A stretch of DNA of 64,000 nucleotides from Gracilariopsis chorda (GCA_003194525.1 NBIV01000035.1:62001-126000); one strand, 5' to 3'. Numbered from the stretch's first letter, positions 21,728 to 33,821 are shown. The notes: generated by a model not told the origin, from the letters alone. Made by a program: numbers and translations.

Positions 21728-22171
21728 ATGTTCCCAACGTCTCCAACATCTCCAACTTCTTCAGTGCCTCTTGAATCTCCCGTTGCTTATATGGACATTG
21801 ACTTCTGTTAGAGGCCGGTTCCGGAGCCCATGCAGATCTGTGACCCCCCAGACGACGAGGTCTGGGCAGCCGACTCCGAGGGGGGCCGTGGGAAGTGGGT
21901 CATGATGGACATAGAAACGTGGGGGGCTGGCGAGGTCTTGGGAGTCCAGTACAATGGCGAAGCGCGGTTGTCGGAGGGGATGCACTGCGTGGAGCTGGAG
22001 TATTTGGACGACCTTGATCTTTGCATCCGCAAGCTAGCCGCCCTGGACTTGGCGGGGGGCGACTCAGACAACGGAGAATTGTGGTCGCTACATCGCGATT
22101 ACGAAGATCCGGTGTACTGGGCCACCCTGCGCTTCGTCACGGAAAGACTCGAAGCATTGAGCCTGAGCTAG
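21728..22171 (+). pseudogene. Small acidic repeat protein, array copy 1, premature stop
   Basis: Same frame as the intact copy at 27897, but codon 28 is TAG (21809-21811) where the intact copy has CAG. Translation could restart at the methionine at 21830, giving a 113-residue acidic product that retains the repeat domain. It keeps the sequence motifs of the family (WVMMDIETW, VQYNGEA, LDLCIRKLAALDL, RLEALSLS). The stop is shared with copy 3. Whether this is a pseudogene or an N-terminally shortened gene cannot be decided here. Confidence 0.55.
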
Positions 22172-22184
22172 CGCAGCGGGGCCG

Positions 22185-22312
22185 TGAAAAACCAACAACA
22201 AAACACAAAAATACAAAAACCAAAAAAAAAAAACAGAAAACACAAAAACACAAAAAGTAGAAAAATAGAAAAGCTCAAGAAAACCAAAATAATGAAGAAA
22301 AGAGCCCTGTGG
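22185..22312 (+). repeat. A-rich tract after acidic gene, copy 1
   Basis: A run of AAAAAC, ACAAAA and poly-A blocks starts 14 bases after the stop codon and ends at AAGAAAAGAGCCCTG. The same kind of tract, different in exact sequence, follows every copy, including the diverged one at 38150-38235. Confidence 0.8.
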
Positions 22313-22325
22313 GCCTGGGTTTATG

Positions 22326-22364
22326 GAGTGAGTGCTGAGACTTGACACGTCATCTCACTCACTC
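22326..22364 (+). other. Conserved hairpin after acidic gene, copy 1
   Basis: Arms GAGTGAGTG (22326-22334) and CACTCACTC (22356-22364) enclose a 21-base loop containing GACTTGACACGTCATC. The same structure is at 28502-28540 and 34656-34694. The diverged copy at 38256-38310 has a longer stem with a compensatory base-pair change and a 21-base loop of the same design. Confidence 0.7.
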
Positions 22365-23702
22365 GATCATCTTGAATGCCACATAGCCCTTTGCTCTCTT
22401 TGTTTTGACTCAGTCAAAGTTGGACTGTCAGTTTGTTGTCTGTCGTGTTTGGTGTTTGCGTGGTGGCGTTCTTGAATCAGCTTTCAATTGTGCGCACAAA
22501 AGCCAAGAAGCTGACAATGACCGGCAAGCTGTTCTTTTCAATGTTTCTCTGACAATCCAATGCCGAATTCAAAGAAAGCTGAAGTGCAGCAGTTCTTTTT
22601 GTCCGTAACACAGTGAAAATCAAAAGTGATGCTGTACTTTGTACTCAATTCTTGTTCTACATTATGTGTTCACTTTTTGAAGTCAGCCCACTACGTCTCT
22701 GTGAGTTTTGTCCAGATTTTCGGAGGGTTCCTCTTTGTAAATCTACTTGGAAACACTGCCAGGCGAAAACACTGATTAAACTGATAATTATTTTGAGGCC
22801 AGCAAGAAACGTGACTCCTTGATTTCCTTTCGTAACGTTTTGTAAGAAACAGGTTCTTTCTAGTATCAAGGGTATATTACTAAGTTCTACCAGTTTGGAT
22901 CTCAAGCTGACGACATCGTTATGCTCTCAAACACAAATGTCTCAACAAAAACACTAAAAACATTGGTCTTGTGCTTCTCATTAAAGCGGTTATTGAATCA
23001 ATTAGATCAAGCCCATGTACAGTCACACTGATGTAAAGTAAAAAGTACACGTACTGCATTTGCCAACTCTTGCAAACGCGTTCCTACCACTTCTTTGAAC
23101 AAGCTGTGTCAAGCTGCTGGCGCTGCTCTTGAGACTCGACGAAAAAACAAGCCTTTCTGGCTCCCTAGAATGAAAAAAGCAATATTTATCGTGATCATTA
23201 TGCAAGTGCAAAAGAGTCTGCAAGGACAAATTTGTGTACGGCGAGCAACCCCTGTGTAACCCTGACATTGAAAAAAGAGTCCAGCGAACATTAGTGTCCA
23301 TCGCAACGATACAGATGCCACAAAGAGAATGATCCGGTACATCAAGACTTGCGGAAAATGTAAGACAAACCGCAGTTTTTGTTCAGCTGTTTTGAGTTTG
23401 TCAATGCTTTCCTACCGATTTAAACGAATCATTAAGAGAACCATAAGCTGTAGCTGTGACTGGCTCGTCATCCGTAGTAGCCCATGAACGTTTCTATGTG
23501 AACTTAAAAGCCATTGGTCACCATATCCTAACCTTACATTATGTACTTGCACATACTTTTTCTAGTTTCATCGTCGGCACATTCTCGGTTCATCGAACAT
23601 GGGCGCTTCCTATTTTCAACCAAGGTTGAAGTTTAGACTATCTTAAAGTGCGCAGTGCAAGACTTTTACAAATGGCACATGCCTCTTTTTAATATTACCA
23701 AT

Positions 23703-24278
23703 CTAGCCTTTACGAGCACAAAATCGCTCCTCGCATTTGGCCAGAAAGAGTTTCTTATTCGAAACAATGCTAGCCTGCAAAAGCCGCTTCGACTCTTTTG
23801 ACAGGGTCCAGCTTTGTTTTTGCACTTTGAATATTCCTCTGGGTGTCAAAGAAGGATTATTCTTACCCTGGCCTGGGCTAGTGCAACCGAGGGTTGGTTC
23901 TCTTTTGACCATTCTTCTCTTAGGCCTCAGAGAGCTACCATCAACCCGAATGACCGGCATATCATACGCATTAGCCTGGTCAATCTTCAAGCCAAGCAAT
24001 GGCTCACCAGTTTCCAACTTTCCTCCAACCCTTCCTCCCCGAGTCCCCCTGCCCATGTCCCCCTCAACTGCTTCCCTCTTCACTGCCGGGCTCTTTTCCA
24101 CCACTGTCCCAAAGCCGTTCATTCTTTCCTTCTTAATGCCAGTTTTCCCCTCGAACATCACCAACGACACTTCCCCCTTCGCCGTCCCTCGACGATGTTT
24201 TTCCCAGGAACCGCGATGCTTTCTCGGTCTCGAGCTTGCACGAGTAGCTTTCGGATCCCATCTCTTTTGGTTGTGCAT
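23703..24278 (-). CDS. Basic 191-residue protein, unknown, array unit 1
   Basis: An intact frame from a methionine (MHNQKRWDPKATRASSRPRK). The product is strongly basic and glycine- and lysine-rich, with no membrane segment and no recognised domain. Of three substitutions against unit 2 within the frame, two are silent on this strand, but they are also silent in the overlapping plus-strand frame 23737-24297, so they do not show which strand codes. A nucleic-acid-binding role would fit the charge but is a guess. Confidence 0.35.
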   Translation of the reverse strand: MHNQKRWDPKATRASSRPRKHRGSWEKHRRGTAKGEVSLVMFEGKTGIKKERMNGFGTVVEKSPAVKREAVEGDMGRGTRGGRVGGKLETGEPLLGLKIDQANAYDMPVIRVDGSSLRPKRRMVKREPTLGCTSPGQGKNNPSLTPRGIFKVQKQSWTLSKESKRLLQASIVSNKKLFLAKCEERFCARKG

Positions 24279-25854
24279 GATATGTGTCTTCCGATAGAAC
24301 CGAGCGCTAGAAACGAAACAGACACAGAGATGGGATGGGTATCACTTCGTGGTCATCTTTCCCATGCTGTGTTCGTTTAAGAATCATTTCCGGAACAGCA
24401 AGAAGATACCAGAAAGCTGGGCGCACAACCGTGCATTCTAATTAGAATTTGTACCGCTCAGAGAGTGACACGCAGCGTGTCTTTCGAATCCAACTTTCTG
24501 TAGCTCTCCCTCCAACAGAATGCCTACTACAAATGATTAGTGACACGGCTCACAATTCATTGCAATTAGAGTTAGCAATCTAATTGCAGCAGAGCTTCGA
24601 GAAGAGAACAGTGAGCGCACACCACACGCGTAAACAACAATTGTATTTCATATCCCAAGAAAATGATGCTCTGCATTCTTTTTGTTGTTTGTCAGCAAGT
24701 ACAAGGACTCGATGGCACAGGTGCCAACTACGACTACTGAAAAGAAGGTGAGTGATGCAAATGCAACTTTGTTAAAATATCGAATCAAATGGATGAACGA
24801 GCATTGCTCGGTTTGTGGGAGATCGAGAATCTGGCAGTCGACATCTGAGGTGAAATCTCAACTTCTCTGTCCTCGCTGCTGAGAGAAAATATCGTCCGCC
24901 CATTTCCCCCTATACACCTCGCAGAAAGTCGGCAGTCCACTGTACACGCCAAGGTGAAGGCTAATGAAAATGGAGCTTGATACGGATGAACATGATGATG
25001 GGTTGAACCCTCTGGCGTAGAGCATGGCATGGACAGCTTGGTGAGTCTTTTGCCTAGCGTTCATTGTTTGTGTTTGGATGATCAGTGCAACGTTTCTGAG
25101 AGCAAACGTCTCCACAAGAAGTGTTTATGAGTGGTGGCATCGCGCTTATGAGCGGTGACATCGTGCTCAGGACTTTATGTGTCTTCTTGATCATGTCAAG
25201 TAATGGACTCGTCGACGATACTGTCTTTTTTGCGGTTGTACACGATGTCATTGCAGCGCCTTTCGTGTTTTGTTTTTCACACCAACTTGCATCCGGTACA
25301 ATTGCAACTATGCGTTGGCCTTCTGCCTGTTGTACAACGGCACCTTCATAAACAGACACACAGAAACGACGGGACATGGGTTTTCGACTCTAACATTCTT
25401 CCTGAATTGGTCAAAGCATTTCCATCCATTCATCTTGTCCTGAACTACCGAGATGACTACCTGCAACTGTGATGTACTGCGCTTAGCTTTACTTACCGTC
25501 GGCCAGAGTTTTCCGTGTTCGACATTTCTGCTTACCGGACGTTTTACATCACCGTTTATTCTTTTCTTCCGCTTTTGCGTTCCCGTCAGCCGAGCTTTCA
25601 CATAATCTCCGTACACGAGTCACAACATCATCGTAGGTGAGAGAACATCCGCATTGATTGCTCACGCAACTGGCCTCATGAATCTGAGCTTTGACATCGT
25701 CCGAAGCGGTACTCGCACTATGATGCTGCTAGTAAGAGCTGCTGCTTAGAAACCGTTTATGCCTAGATGCTATCCATGGCTTCGTATGAGAGCTTCCAGC
25801 TTTGGTTTCTATCTTAGAGTTTTAGTCCAGGCGCAGGAGAAGGATTAGTTCCAG

Positions 25855-26172
25855 CTATTCGCTTCCGGATGCAATGCTAGGCGGACGCGATCGTCGCGAT
25901 GGGCGCTTTGCTTCTTCTCTAAGCTCTATTTCGACGTCGTTCATTGCCCTGGCTGAAAGCTCGCTCCTCGTCGAAGCCTCAAAGGCGGATGCATCAAAGA
26001 GTGCAGTACTAGCGCTGCTTGTTGTAGCGCTGCTGTTCCCTGCGGCAGGTGGCGTCGTAGCGGGCGTTCTGGCCCCTCCCGGCTGCGTCACATCACCATC
26101 ACCCACTGCGTTCACCAACAACTCGTCTCCGGTTTGACATCCAACGCGTAACAGTACCAAAGCATACCGCAC
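25855..26172 (-). CDS. Possible 105-residue protein, array unit 1
   Basis: An open minus-strand frame with an alanine-, threonine- and serine-rich middle (AAGNSSATTSSASTALFDAS) and an acidic-then-basic end. It is identical in unit 2 (32031-32348). No domain is recognised. The low-complexity middle resembles other fragments in the array flanks, so it may be a decayed member of a local family. Confidence 0.25.
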   Translation of the reverse strand: MRYALVLLRVGCQTGDELLVNAVGDGDVTQPGGARTPATTPPAAGNSSATTSSASTALFDASAFEASTRSELSARAMNDVEIELREEAKRPSRRSRPPSIASGSE

Positions 26173-26385
26173 TAACGCTGGTCGCTGTTACGTCTGCGGT
26201 GCTTCTGATCTGGTGGCGGGAGATCTCCGACGATTTAATTCGTTAAACTCTCGACTATTGCTATTCACGGCTCAGGACGGTACTACATCTGCAGGGAACG
26301 CACTGCAGGCCACTAGACCTTCAAGTACCGCACTATTATCTTCTTGTGTGCGGGCCACCTCAGCTTTTAGCCGCCTGCCCGCCCG

Positions 26386-26637
26386 CTACCCGACCAAAAA
26401 CAACTTTTCCATGAGCATCAGTTTCATCAGCCATCTCTTCCCCTCTTTCTCCCCATCAACAACAACAGGACTATCAATTTCGACCTGATCTTTGATCTTA
26501 CTATCAGTGACATTGCTTAAGGTGTCCTCCTCTCTTCTTCCGCCGCCAGCTTCCACTGTCTTTCGCATTCGAAAACCTAAGAGCAACCCTACAGTCGCGC
26601 CCATAGCGACCGTCGCAATGCACGCATCATGTACCAC
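26386..26637 (-). CDS. Possible single-pass membrane peptide, array unit 1
   Basis: An 83-codon frame with one hydrophobic segment (CIATVAMGATVGLLLGF) followed by a basic stop-transfer region and an acidic tail. In unit 2 two glycines of the hydrophobic segment have become arginine, which argues against strong constraint. It is probably non-functional or not a gene. Confidence 0.2.
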   Translation of the reverse strand: MVHDACIATVAMGATVGLLLGFRMRKTVEAGGGRREEDTLSNVTDSKIKDQVEIDSPVVVDGEKEGKRWLMKLMLMEKLFLVG

Positions 26638-27816
26638 TTTGCGAACTACTCTGCTTGTTTGTTTCTTTGTGTGCTTGTGCCGGGGCTTCTTTCATATGAG
26701 GTTGAAAACCGTGGCCAATTGCGACACATGGTTGAGCAGAACCTAAAAGCACCAACCAGTTAGAATTGTACACCAAGGGGGAGCGCCGTGTCTTCCAAAA
26801 CCCACCACCTGTGCATCACTGTCCAGTTACCTGCCATAGAATATCTATGAAGGCTGATGAAGACCGTCATTCACCAGAAGCTGAATAACGCCTGCTGCCT
26901 TTTTGAAACCGAAGTTGATCGGAGACCCACAAAGTGTGCTGCGGACACACACGTATGTGGAGATGAGCAGAAACTATTGCGTAGAAATTGCTCTTCGGAA
27001 TGGGATTGAAAGCGTGTGCAAAGGAATTCGACACAACGTTCTATGGCCTCTGTGACTGGTTCTTCTGCGTCTTTTGACAGTCACGTTGGTCTATGGTCTA
27101 TTCCTTTGCAGGAATTCAACATATTTGTACACGGATGAAATTGTTTCGGTCGTTTCTGGTGGCCGTAATCGCGGCTGCGTCAATCACTCAATAAACAGAA
27201 CATGTTACACATCCCAGGCCCGACAACCAGCAGAACTGCACTTCTTGAGATTCTGCATGCTTATGAAATACGCTTGGTACAGAAATACTAGCTGAAAGCG
27301 TTCGCTCTTCAAGATCGAGATGGCTGATAAAGCTGGAGTCAATCAACACTATACAAATAACGCGAAACATCTCTGCCTTTCGCCCCTTTTCACGCACAAT
27401 CAGCAGTTCGGACGAGCCAGAACCAGCGCTTTTACTGCTTTTCTATATTGCATCTTCCCAACACAATTCACCCCACTGCAAACAGCACCAGCAAACAGCA
27501 CCAGCAAACAGAGAGGATGCGCTTCTTCTCTTGGCCGATTAGCGGTCTATTGTGATGTATGCCGTACCGGCCATCACAAATACCACCCACTGGTAACGTA
27601 TTGGTTCAAGCTTATTATAGCTATACAAATAACAGCGGTAGCTTGTGCTCTTCGTAGTTGCAACTCGACGAGACTTGTGGGATAACTGCTGAAACATTCC
27701 GTATATACAACCTAATGGTGGGTCTTCCGTTGCTTGTCAGAACCATGACACGAAACCCTTCCAATTCATTTCCCCAGCTTTCCGTCCCATTCCTCGCTCA
27801 AGTCTACTTAACAGCC

Positions 27817-27864
27817 ATGTCTGCTCTTGCTACTGCCATCTCGTTTCTAGCTCTTCGTAAGTAA
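27817..27864 (+). CDS. Conserved 15-codon upstream ORF, array copy 2
   Basis: Same product as in copy 1 (MSALATAISFLALRK), 33 bases before the start of the intact acidic gene. One silent change (CTC to CTA) separates the two. Confidence 0.5.
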   Translation: MSALATAISFLALRK

Positions 27865-27896
27865 GTCTTTGACCGAACACCCCACACGCGCAGACA

Positions 27897-28340
27897 ATGT
27901 TCCCAACGTCTCCAACATCTCCAACTTCTTCAGTGCCTCTTGAATCTCCCGTTGCTTATATGGACATTGACTTCTGTCAGTGGCCAGTTCCGGAGCCCAT
28001 GCAGATCTGTGACCCCCCAGACGACGAGGTCTGGGCAGCCGACTCCGAGGGGGGCCGTGGGAAGTGGGTCATGATGGATATAGAAACGTGGGGGGCTGGC
28101 GAGGTCTTGGGAGTCCAGTACAATGGCGAAGCGCGGTTGTCGGAGGGGATGCACTGCGTGGAGCTGGAGTATTTGGACGACCTTGATCTTTGCATCCGCA
28201 AGCTAGCCGCCCTGGACTTGGCGGGGGGCGACTCAGACAACGGAGAATTGTGGTCGCCACATCGCGATTACGAAGATCCGGTGTACTGGGCCACCCTGCG
28301 CTTCGTCACGGAAAGACTCGAAGCATTGAGCCTGAGCTAG
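27897..28340 (+). CDS. Small acidic repeat protein, array copy 2 (intact)
   Basis: 147 residues, the only intact member among the three near-identical copies. A threonine- and proline-rich start (MFPTSPTSPTSS) leads into SPVAYMDIDF, then an acidic body. Two loosely repeated segments of about 33 residues follow a pattern N-G-E ... D-Y-x-D-P-x-Y ... L-x-x-L-x-A-L-x-L; the second ends the protein. No catalytic motif, membrane segment or known family is visible. The diverged paralogue at 37731 keeps the same order and spacing, so the protein is under some constraint. It follows a 15-codon upstream ORF and is itself followed by an A-rich tract and a conserved hairpin. Function unknown. Confidence 0.65.
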   Translation: MFPTSPTSPTSSVPLESPVAYMDIDFCQWPVPEPMQICDPPDDEVWAADSEGGRGKWVMMDIETWGAGEVLGVQYNGEARLSEGMHCVELEYLDDLDLCIRKLAALDLAGGDSDNGELWSPHRDYEDPVYWATLRFVTERLEALSLS

Positions 28341-28501
28341 CGCAGCGGGGCCATGAAAAACCAACAACAAAACACAAAAATACAAAAACCAAAAAAAAAA
28401 ACAGAAAACACAAAAACACAAAAACACAAAAAGTAGAAAAATAGAAAAGCTCAAGAAAACCAAAATAATGAAGAAAAGAGCCCTGTGGGCCTGGGTTTAT
28501 G

Positions 28502-28540
28502 GAGTGAGTGCTGAGACTTGACACGTCATCTCACTCACTC
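28502..28540 (+). other. Conserved hairpin after acidic gene, copy 2
   Basis: Same 9-bp stem and 21-base loop as copy 1, without sequence change. Confidence 0.7.
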
Positions 28541-28622
28541 GATCATCTTGAATGCCACATAGCCCTTTGCTCTCTTTGTTTTGACTCAGTCAAAGTTGGA
28601 CTGTCAGTTTGTTGTCTGTCGT

Positions 28623-31600
28623 GTTTGGTGTTTGCGTGGTGGCGTTCTTGAATCAGCTTTCAATTGTGCGCACAAAAGCCAAGAAGCTGACAATGACCGG
28701 CAAGCTGTTCTTTTCAATGTTTCTCTGACAATCCAATGCCGAATTCAAAGAAAGCTGAAGTGCAGCAGTTCTTTTTGTCCGTAACACAGTGAAAATCAAA
28801 AGTGATGCTGTACTTTGTACTCAATTCTTGTTCTACATTATGTGTTCACTTTTTGAAGTCAGCCCACTACGTCTCTGTGAGTTTTGTCCAGATTTTCGGA
28901 GGGTTCCTCTTTGTAAATCTACTTGGAAACACTGCCAGGCGAAAACACTGATTAAACTGATAATTATTTTGAGGCCAGCAAGAAACGTGACTCCTTGATT
29001 TCCTTTCGTAACGTTTTGTAAGAAACAGGTTCTTTCTAGTATCAAGGGTATATTACTAAGTTCTACCAGTTTGGATCTCAAGCTGACGACATCGTTATGC
29101 TCTCAAACACAAATGTCTCAACAAAAACACTAAAAACATTGGTCTTGTGCTTCTCATTAAAGCGGTTATTGAATCAATTAGATCAAGCCCATGTACAGTC
29201 ACACTGATGTAAAGTAAAAAGTACACGTAGTGCATTTGCCAACTCTTGCAAACGCGTTCCTACCACTTCTTTGAACAAGCTGTGTCAAGCTGCTGGCGCT
29301 GCTCTTGAGACTCGACGAAAAAACAAGCCTTTCTGGCTCCCTAGAATGAAAAAAGCAATATTTATCGTGATCATTATGCAAGTGCAAAAGAGTCTGCAAG
29401 GACAAATTTGTGTACGGCGAGCAACCCCTGTGTAACCCTGACATTGAAAAAAGAGTCCAGCGAACATTAGTGTCCATCGCAACGATACAGATGCCACAAA
29501 GAGAATGATCCGGTACATCAAGACTTGCGGAAAATGTAAGACAAACCGCAGTTTTTGTTCAGCTGTTTTGAGTTTGTCAATGCTTTCCTACCGATTTAAA
29601 CGAATCATTAAGAGAACCATAAGCTGTAGCTGTGACTGGCTCGTCATCCGTAGTAGCCCATGAACGTTTCTATGTGAACTTAAAAGCCATTGGTCACCAT
29701 ATCCTAACCTTACATTATGTACTTGCACATACTTTTTCTAGTTTCATCGTCGGCACATTCTCGGTTCATCGAACATGGGCGCTTCCTATTTTCAACCAAG
29801 GTTGAAGTTTAGACTATCTTAAAGTGCGCAGTGCAAGACTTTTACAAATGGCACATGCCTCTTTTTAATATTACCAATCTAGCCTTTACGAGCACAAAAT
29901 CGCTCCTCGCATTTGGCCAGAAAGAGTTTCTTATTCGAAACAATGCTAGCCTGCAAAAGCCGCTTCGACTCTTTTGACAGGGTCCAGCTTTGTTTTTGCA
30001 CTTTGAATATTCCTCTGGGTGTCAAAGAAGGATTATTCTTACCCTGGCCTGGGCTAGTGCAACCGAGGGTTGGTTCTCTTTTGACCATTCTTCTCTTAGG
30101 CCTCAGAGAGCTACCGTCAACCCGAATGACCGGCATATCATACGCATTAGCCTGGTCAATCTTCAAGCCAAGCAATGGCTCACCAGTTTCCAACTTTCCT
30201 CCAACCCTTCCTCCCCGAGTCCCCCTGCCCATGTCCCCCTCAACCGCTTCCCTCTTCACTGCCGGGCTCTTTTCCACCACTGTCCCAACGCCGTTCATTC
30301 TTTCCTTCTTAATGCCAGTTTTCCCCTCGAACATCACCAACGACACTTCCCCCTTCGCCGTCCCTCGACGATGTTTTTCCCAGGAACCGCGATGCTTTCT
30401 CGGTCTCGAGCTTGCACGAGTAGCTTTCGGATCCCATCTCTTTTGGTTGTGCATGATATGTGTCTTCCGATAGTAAGAAACGATAGAAGGAAAACAGACA
30501 CAGAGATGGGATGGGTATCACTTCGTGGTCATCTTTCCCATGCTGTGTTCGTTTAAGAATCATTTCCGGAACAGCAAGAAGATACCAGAAAGCTGGGCGC
30601 ACAACCGTGCATTCTAATTAGAATTTGTACCGCTCAGAGAGTGACACGCAGCGTGTCTTTCGAATCTAACTTTCTGTAGCTCTCCCTCCAACAGAATGCC
30701 TACTACAAATGATTAGTGACACGGCTCACAATTCATTGCAATTAGAGTTAGCAATCTAATTGCAGCAGAGCTTCGAGAAGAGAACAGTGAGCGCACACCA
30801 CACGCGTAAACAACAATTGTATTTCATATCCCAAGAAAATGATGCTCTGCATTCTTTTTGTTGTTTGTCAGCAAGTACAAGGACTCGATGGCACAGGTGC
30901 CAACTACGACTACTGAAAAGAAGGTGAGTGATGTAAATGCAACTTTGTTAAAATATCGAATCAAATGGATGAACGAGCATTGCTCGGTTTGTGGGAGATC
31001 GAGAATCTGGCAGTCGACATCTGAGGTGAAATCTCAACTTCTCTGTCCTCGCTGCTGAGAGAAAATATCGTCCGCCCATTTCCCCCTATACACCTCGCAG
31101 AAAGTCGGCAGTCCACTGTACACGCCAAGGTGAAGGCTAATGAAAATGGAGCTTGATACGGATGAACATGATGATGGGTTGAACCCTCTGGCGTAGAGCA
31201 TGGCATGGACAGCTTGGTGAGTCTTTTGCCTAGCGTTCATTGTTTGTGTTTGGATGATCAGTGCAACGTTTCTGAGAGCAAACGTCTCCACAAGAAGTGT
31301 TTATGAGTGGTGGCATCGCGCTTATGAGCGGTGACATCGTGCTCAGGACTTTATGTGTCTTCTTGATCATGTCAATTAATGGACTCGTCGACGATACTGT
31401 CTTTTTTGCGGTTGTACACGATGTCATTGCAGCGCCTTTCGTGTTTTGTTTTTCACACCAACTTGCATCCGGTACAATTGCAACTATGCGTTGGCCTTCT
31501 GCCTGTTGTACAACGGCACCTTCATAAACAGAAACACAGAAACGACGGGACATGGGTTTTCGACTCTAACATTCTTCCTGAATTGGTCAAAGCATTTCCA

Positions 31601-33821
31601 TCCATTCATCTTGTCCTGAACTACCAAGATGACTACCTGCAACTGTGATGTACTGCGCTTAGCTTTACTTACCGTCGGCCAGAGTTTTCCGTGTTCGACA
31701 TTTCTGCTTACCGGACGTTTTACATCACCGTTTATTCTTTTCTTCCGCTTTTGCGTTCCCGTCAGCCGAGCTTTCACATAATCTCCGTACACGAGTCACA
31801 ACATCATCGTAGGTGAGAGAACATCCGCATTGATTGCTCACGCAACTGGCCTCATGAATCTGAGCTTTGACATCGTCCGAAGCGGTACTCGCACTATGAT
31901 GCTACTAGTAAGAGCTGCTGCTTAGAAACCGTTTATGCCTAGATGCTATCCATGGCTTCGTATGAGAGCTTCCAGCTTTGGTTTCTATCTTAGAGTTTTA
32001 GTCCAGGCGCAGGAGAAGGATTAGTTCCAGCTATTCGCTTCCGGATGCAATGCTAGGCGGACGCGATCGTCGCGATGGGCGCTTTGCTTCTTCTCTAAGC
32101 TCTATTTCGACGTCGTTCATTGCCCTGGCTGAAAGCTCGCTCCTCGTCGAAGCCTCAAAGGCGGATGCATCAAAGAGTGCAGTACTAGCGCTGCTTGTTG
32201 TAGCGCTGCTGTTCCCTGCGGCAGGTGGCGTCGTAGCGGGCGTTCTGGCCCCTCCCGGCTGCGTCACATCACCATCACCCACTGCGTTCACCAACAACTC
32301 GTCTCCGGTTTGACATCCAACGCGTAACAGTACCAAAGCATACCGCACTAACGCTGGTCGCTGTTACGTCTGCGGTGCTTCTGATCTGGTGGCAGGAGAT
32401 CTCCGACGATTTAATTCGTTAAACTCTCGACTATTGCTATTCACGGCTCAGGACGGTACTACATCTGCAGGGAACGCACTGCAGGCCACTAGACCTTCAA
32501 GTACCGCACTATTATCTTCTTGTGTGCGGGCCACCTCAGCTTTTAGCCGCCTGCCCGCCCGCTACCCGACCAAAAACAACTTTTCCATGAGCATCAGTTT
32601 CATCAGCCATCTCTTCCCCTCTTTCTCCCCATCAACAACAACAGGACTATCAATTTCGACCTGATCTTTGATCTTACTATCAGTGACATTGCTTAAGGTG
32701 TCCTCCTCTCTTCTTCCGCCGCCAGCTTCCACTGTCTTTCGCATTCGAAAACGTAAGAGCAACCTTACAGTCGCGCCCATAGCGACCGTCGCAATGCACG
32801 CATCATGTACCACTTTGCAAACTACTCTGCTTGTTTGTTTCTTTGTGTGCTTGTGCCGGGGCTTCTTTCATATGAGGTTGAAAACCGTGGCCAATTGCGA
32901 CACATGGTTGAGCAGAACCTAAAAGCACCAACCAGTTAGAATTGTACACCAAGGGGGAGCGCCGTGTCTTCCAAAACCCACCACCTGTGCATCACTGTCC
33001 AGTTACATGCCATAGAATATCTATGAAGGCTGATGAAAACCGTCATTCACCAGAAGCTGAATAACGCCTGCTGCCTTTTTGAAACCGAAGTTGATCGGAG
33101 ACCCACAAAGTGTGCTGCAGACACACACGTATGTGGAGATGAGCAGAAACTATTGCGTAGAAATTGCTCTTCGGAATGGGATTGAAAGCGTGTGCAAAGG
33201 AATTCGACACAACGTTCTATGGCCTCTGTGACTGGTTCTTCTGCGTCTTTTGACAGTCACGTTGGTCTATGGTCTATTCCTTTGCAGGAATTCAACATAT
33301 TTGTACACGGATGAAATTGTTTCGGTCGTTTCTGGTGGCCGTAATCGCGGCTGCGTCAATCACTCAATAAACAGAACATGTTACACATCCCAGGCCCGAC
33401 AACCAGCAGAACTGCACTTCTTGAGATTCTACATGCTTATGAACTACGCTTGGCACAGAAATACTAGCTGAAAGCGTTCGCTCTTCAAGATCGAGATGGC
33501 TGATAAAGCTGGAGTCAATCAACACTATACAAATAACGCGAAACATCTCTGCCTTTCGCCCCTTTTCACGCACAATCAGCAGTTCGGACGAGCCAGAACC
33601 AGCGCTTTTACTGCTTTTCTATATTGCATCTTCCCAACACAATTCACCCCACTGTAAACAGCACCAGCAAACAGAGAGGATGCGCTTCTTCTCTTGGCCG
33701 ATTAGCGGTCTATTGTGATGTATGCCGTACCGGCCATCACAAATACCACCCACTGGTAACGTATTGGTTCAAGCTTATTATAGCTATACAAATAACAGCG
33801 GTAGCTTGTGCTCTTCGTAAT
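28623..33821. other. 5.2-kb interior of array unit 2
   Basis: A repeat of 22447-27656. It holds the same frames: the basic 191-codon minus-strand frame at 29879-30454 and the weak frames at 32031-32348 and 32562-32813. Nothing of known family. Confidence 0.5.
29879..30454 (-). CDS. Basic 191-residue protein, unknown, array unit 2
   Basis: Counterpart of 23703-24278 with a single amino-acid change (phenylalanine to valine in the MNGFGTV segment). The sequence just upstream of its start (30471-30495) differs strongly from unit 1 although everything around it is nearly identical, so promoter or leader sequence has been exchanged or altered. Confidence 0.35.
   Translation of the reverse strand: MHNQKRWDPKATRASSRPRKHRGSWEKHRRGTAKGEVSLVMFEGKTGIKKERMNGVGTVVEKSPAVKREAVEGDMGRGTRGGRVGGKLETGEPLLGLKIDQANAYDMPVIRVDGSSLRPKRRMVKREPTLGCTSPGQGKNNPSLTPRGIFKVQKQSWTLSKESKRLLQASIVSNKKLFLAKCEERFCARKG

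Larger units (their letters stand above)
21487..27656 (+). repeat. Tandem array unit 1, about 6.17 kb
   Basis: The sequence from the ATTGCA(C/A)CTCGACGAGACTT start motif to the next occurrence at 27657 is repeated nearly base for base in unit 2. Identity is very high: only scattered substitutions, a few short indels and one small divergent patch are visible. The unit consists of a small acidic-protein gene with its flanks (about 960 bases) and a 5.2-kb interior. There is no reverse transcriptase, integrase or transposase, so this is better read as a segmental tandem duplication than as an LTR element. Confidence 0.85.
22447..27656. other. 5.2-kb interior of array unit 1
   Basis: No protein of known family is encoded here. 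The only long frames are a basic 191-codon minus-strand frame at 23703-24278 (with an overlapping plus-strand frame of similar length) and minus-strand frames at 25855-26172 and 26386-26637. The rest, including 22610-23700 and 24400-25850, is AT-rich and gene-free. Unit 2 repeats it at 28623-33821. Confidence 0.5.
27657..33821 (+). repeat. Tandem array unit 2, about 6.17 kb
   Basis: A near-identical copy of unit 1. Visible differences include loss of one 15-base AAACAGCACCAGC repeat near 33650 (two copies in unit 1 near 27480), a divergent patch just past 30470, length changes in the A-rich tract, and a CAG codon where units 1 and 3 have TAG in the acidic gene. Confidence 0.85.

Noticed and set aside
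21728..22171. An intron whose acceptor is the TTAG at codon 28, rescuing copies 1 and 3
   Set aside because: Neither donor in the upstream ORF gives the right phase for that acceptor, so the stop is reported as a stop.
23737..24297. Plus-strand 186-codon frame opposite the basic minus-strand frame
   Set aside because: It is proline-, serine- and cysteine-rich in a way typical of the complement of a coding strand. It could not be distinguished by substitutions, so only the minus-strand frame is listed, with low confidence.
26386..26637. Conserved membrane peptide in the array interior
   Set aside because: Two glycines of the hydrophobic segment are arginine in the other unit, which would destroy a membrane helix; kept only as a low-confidence entry.
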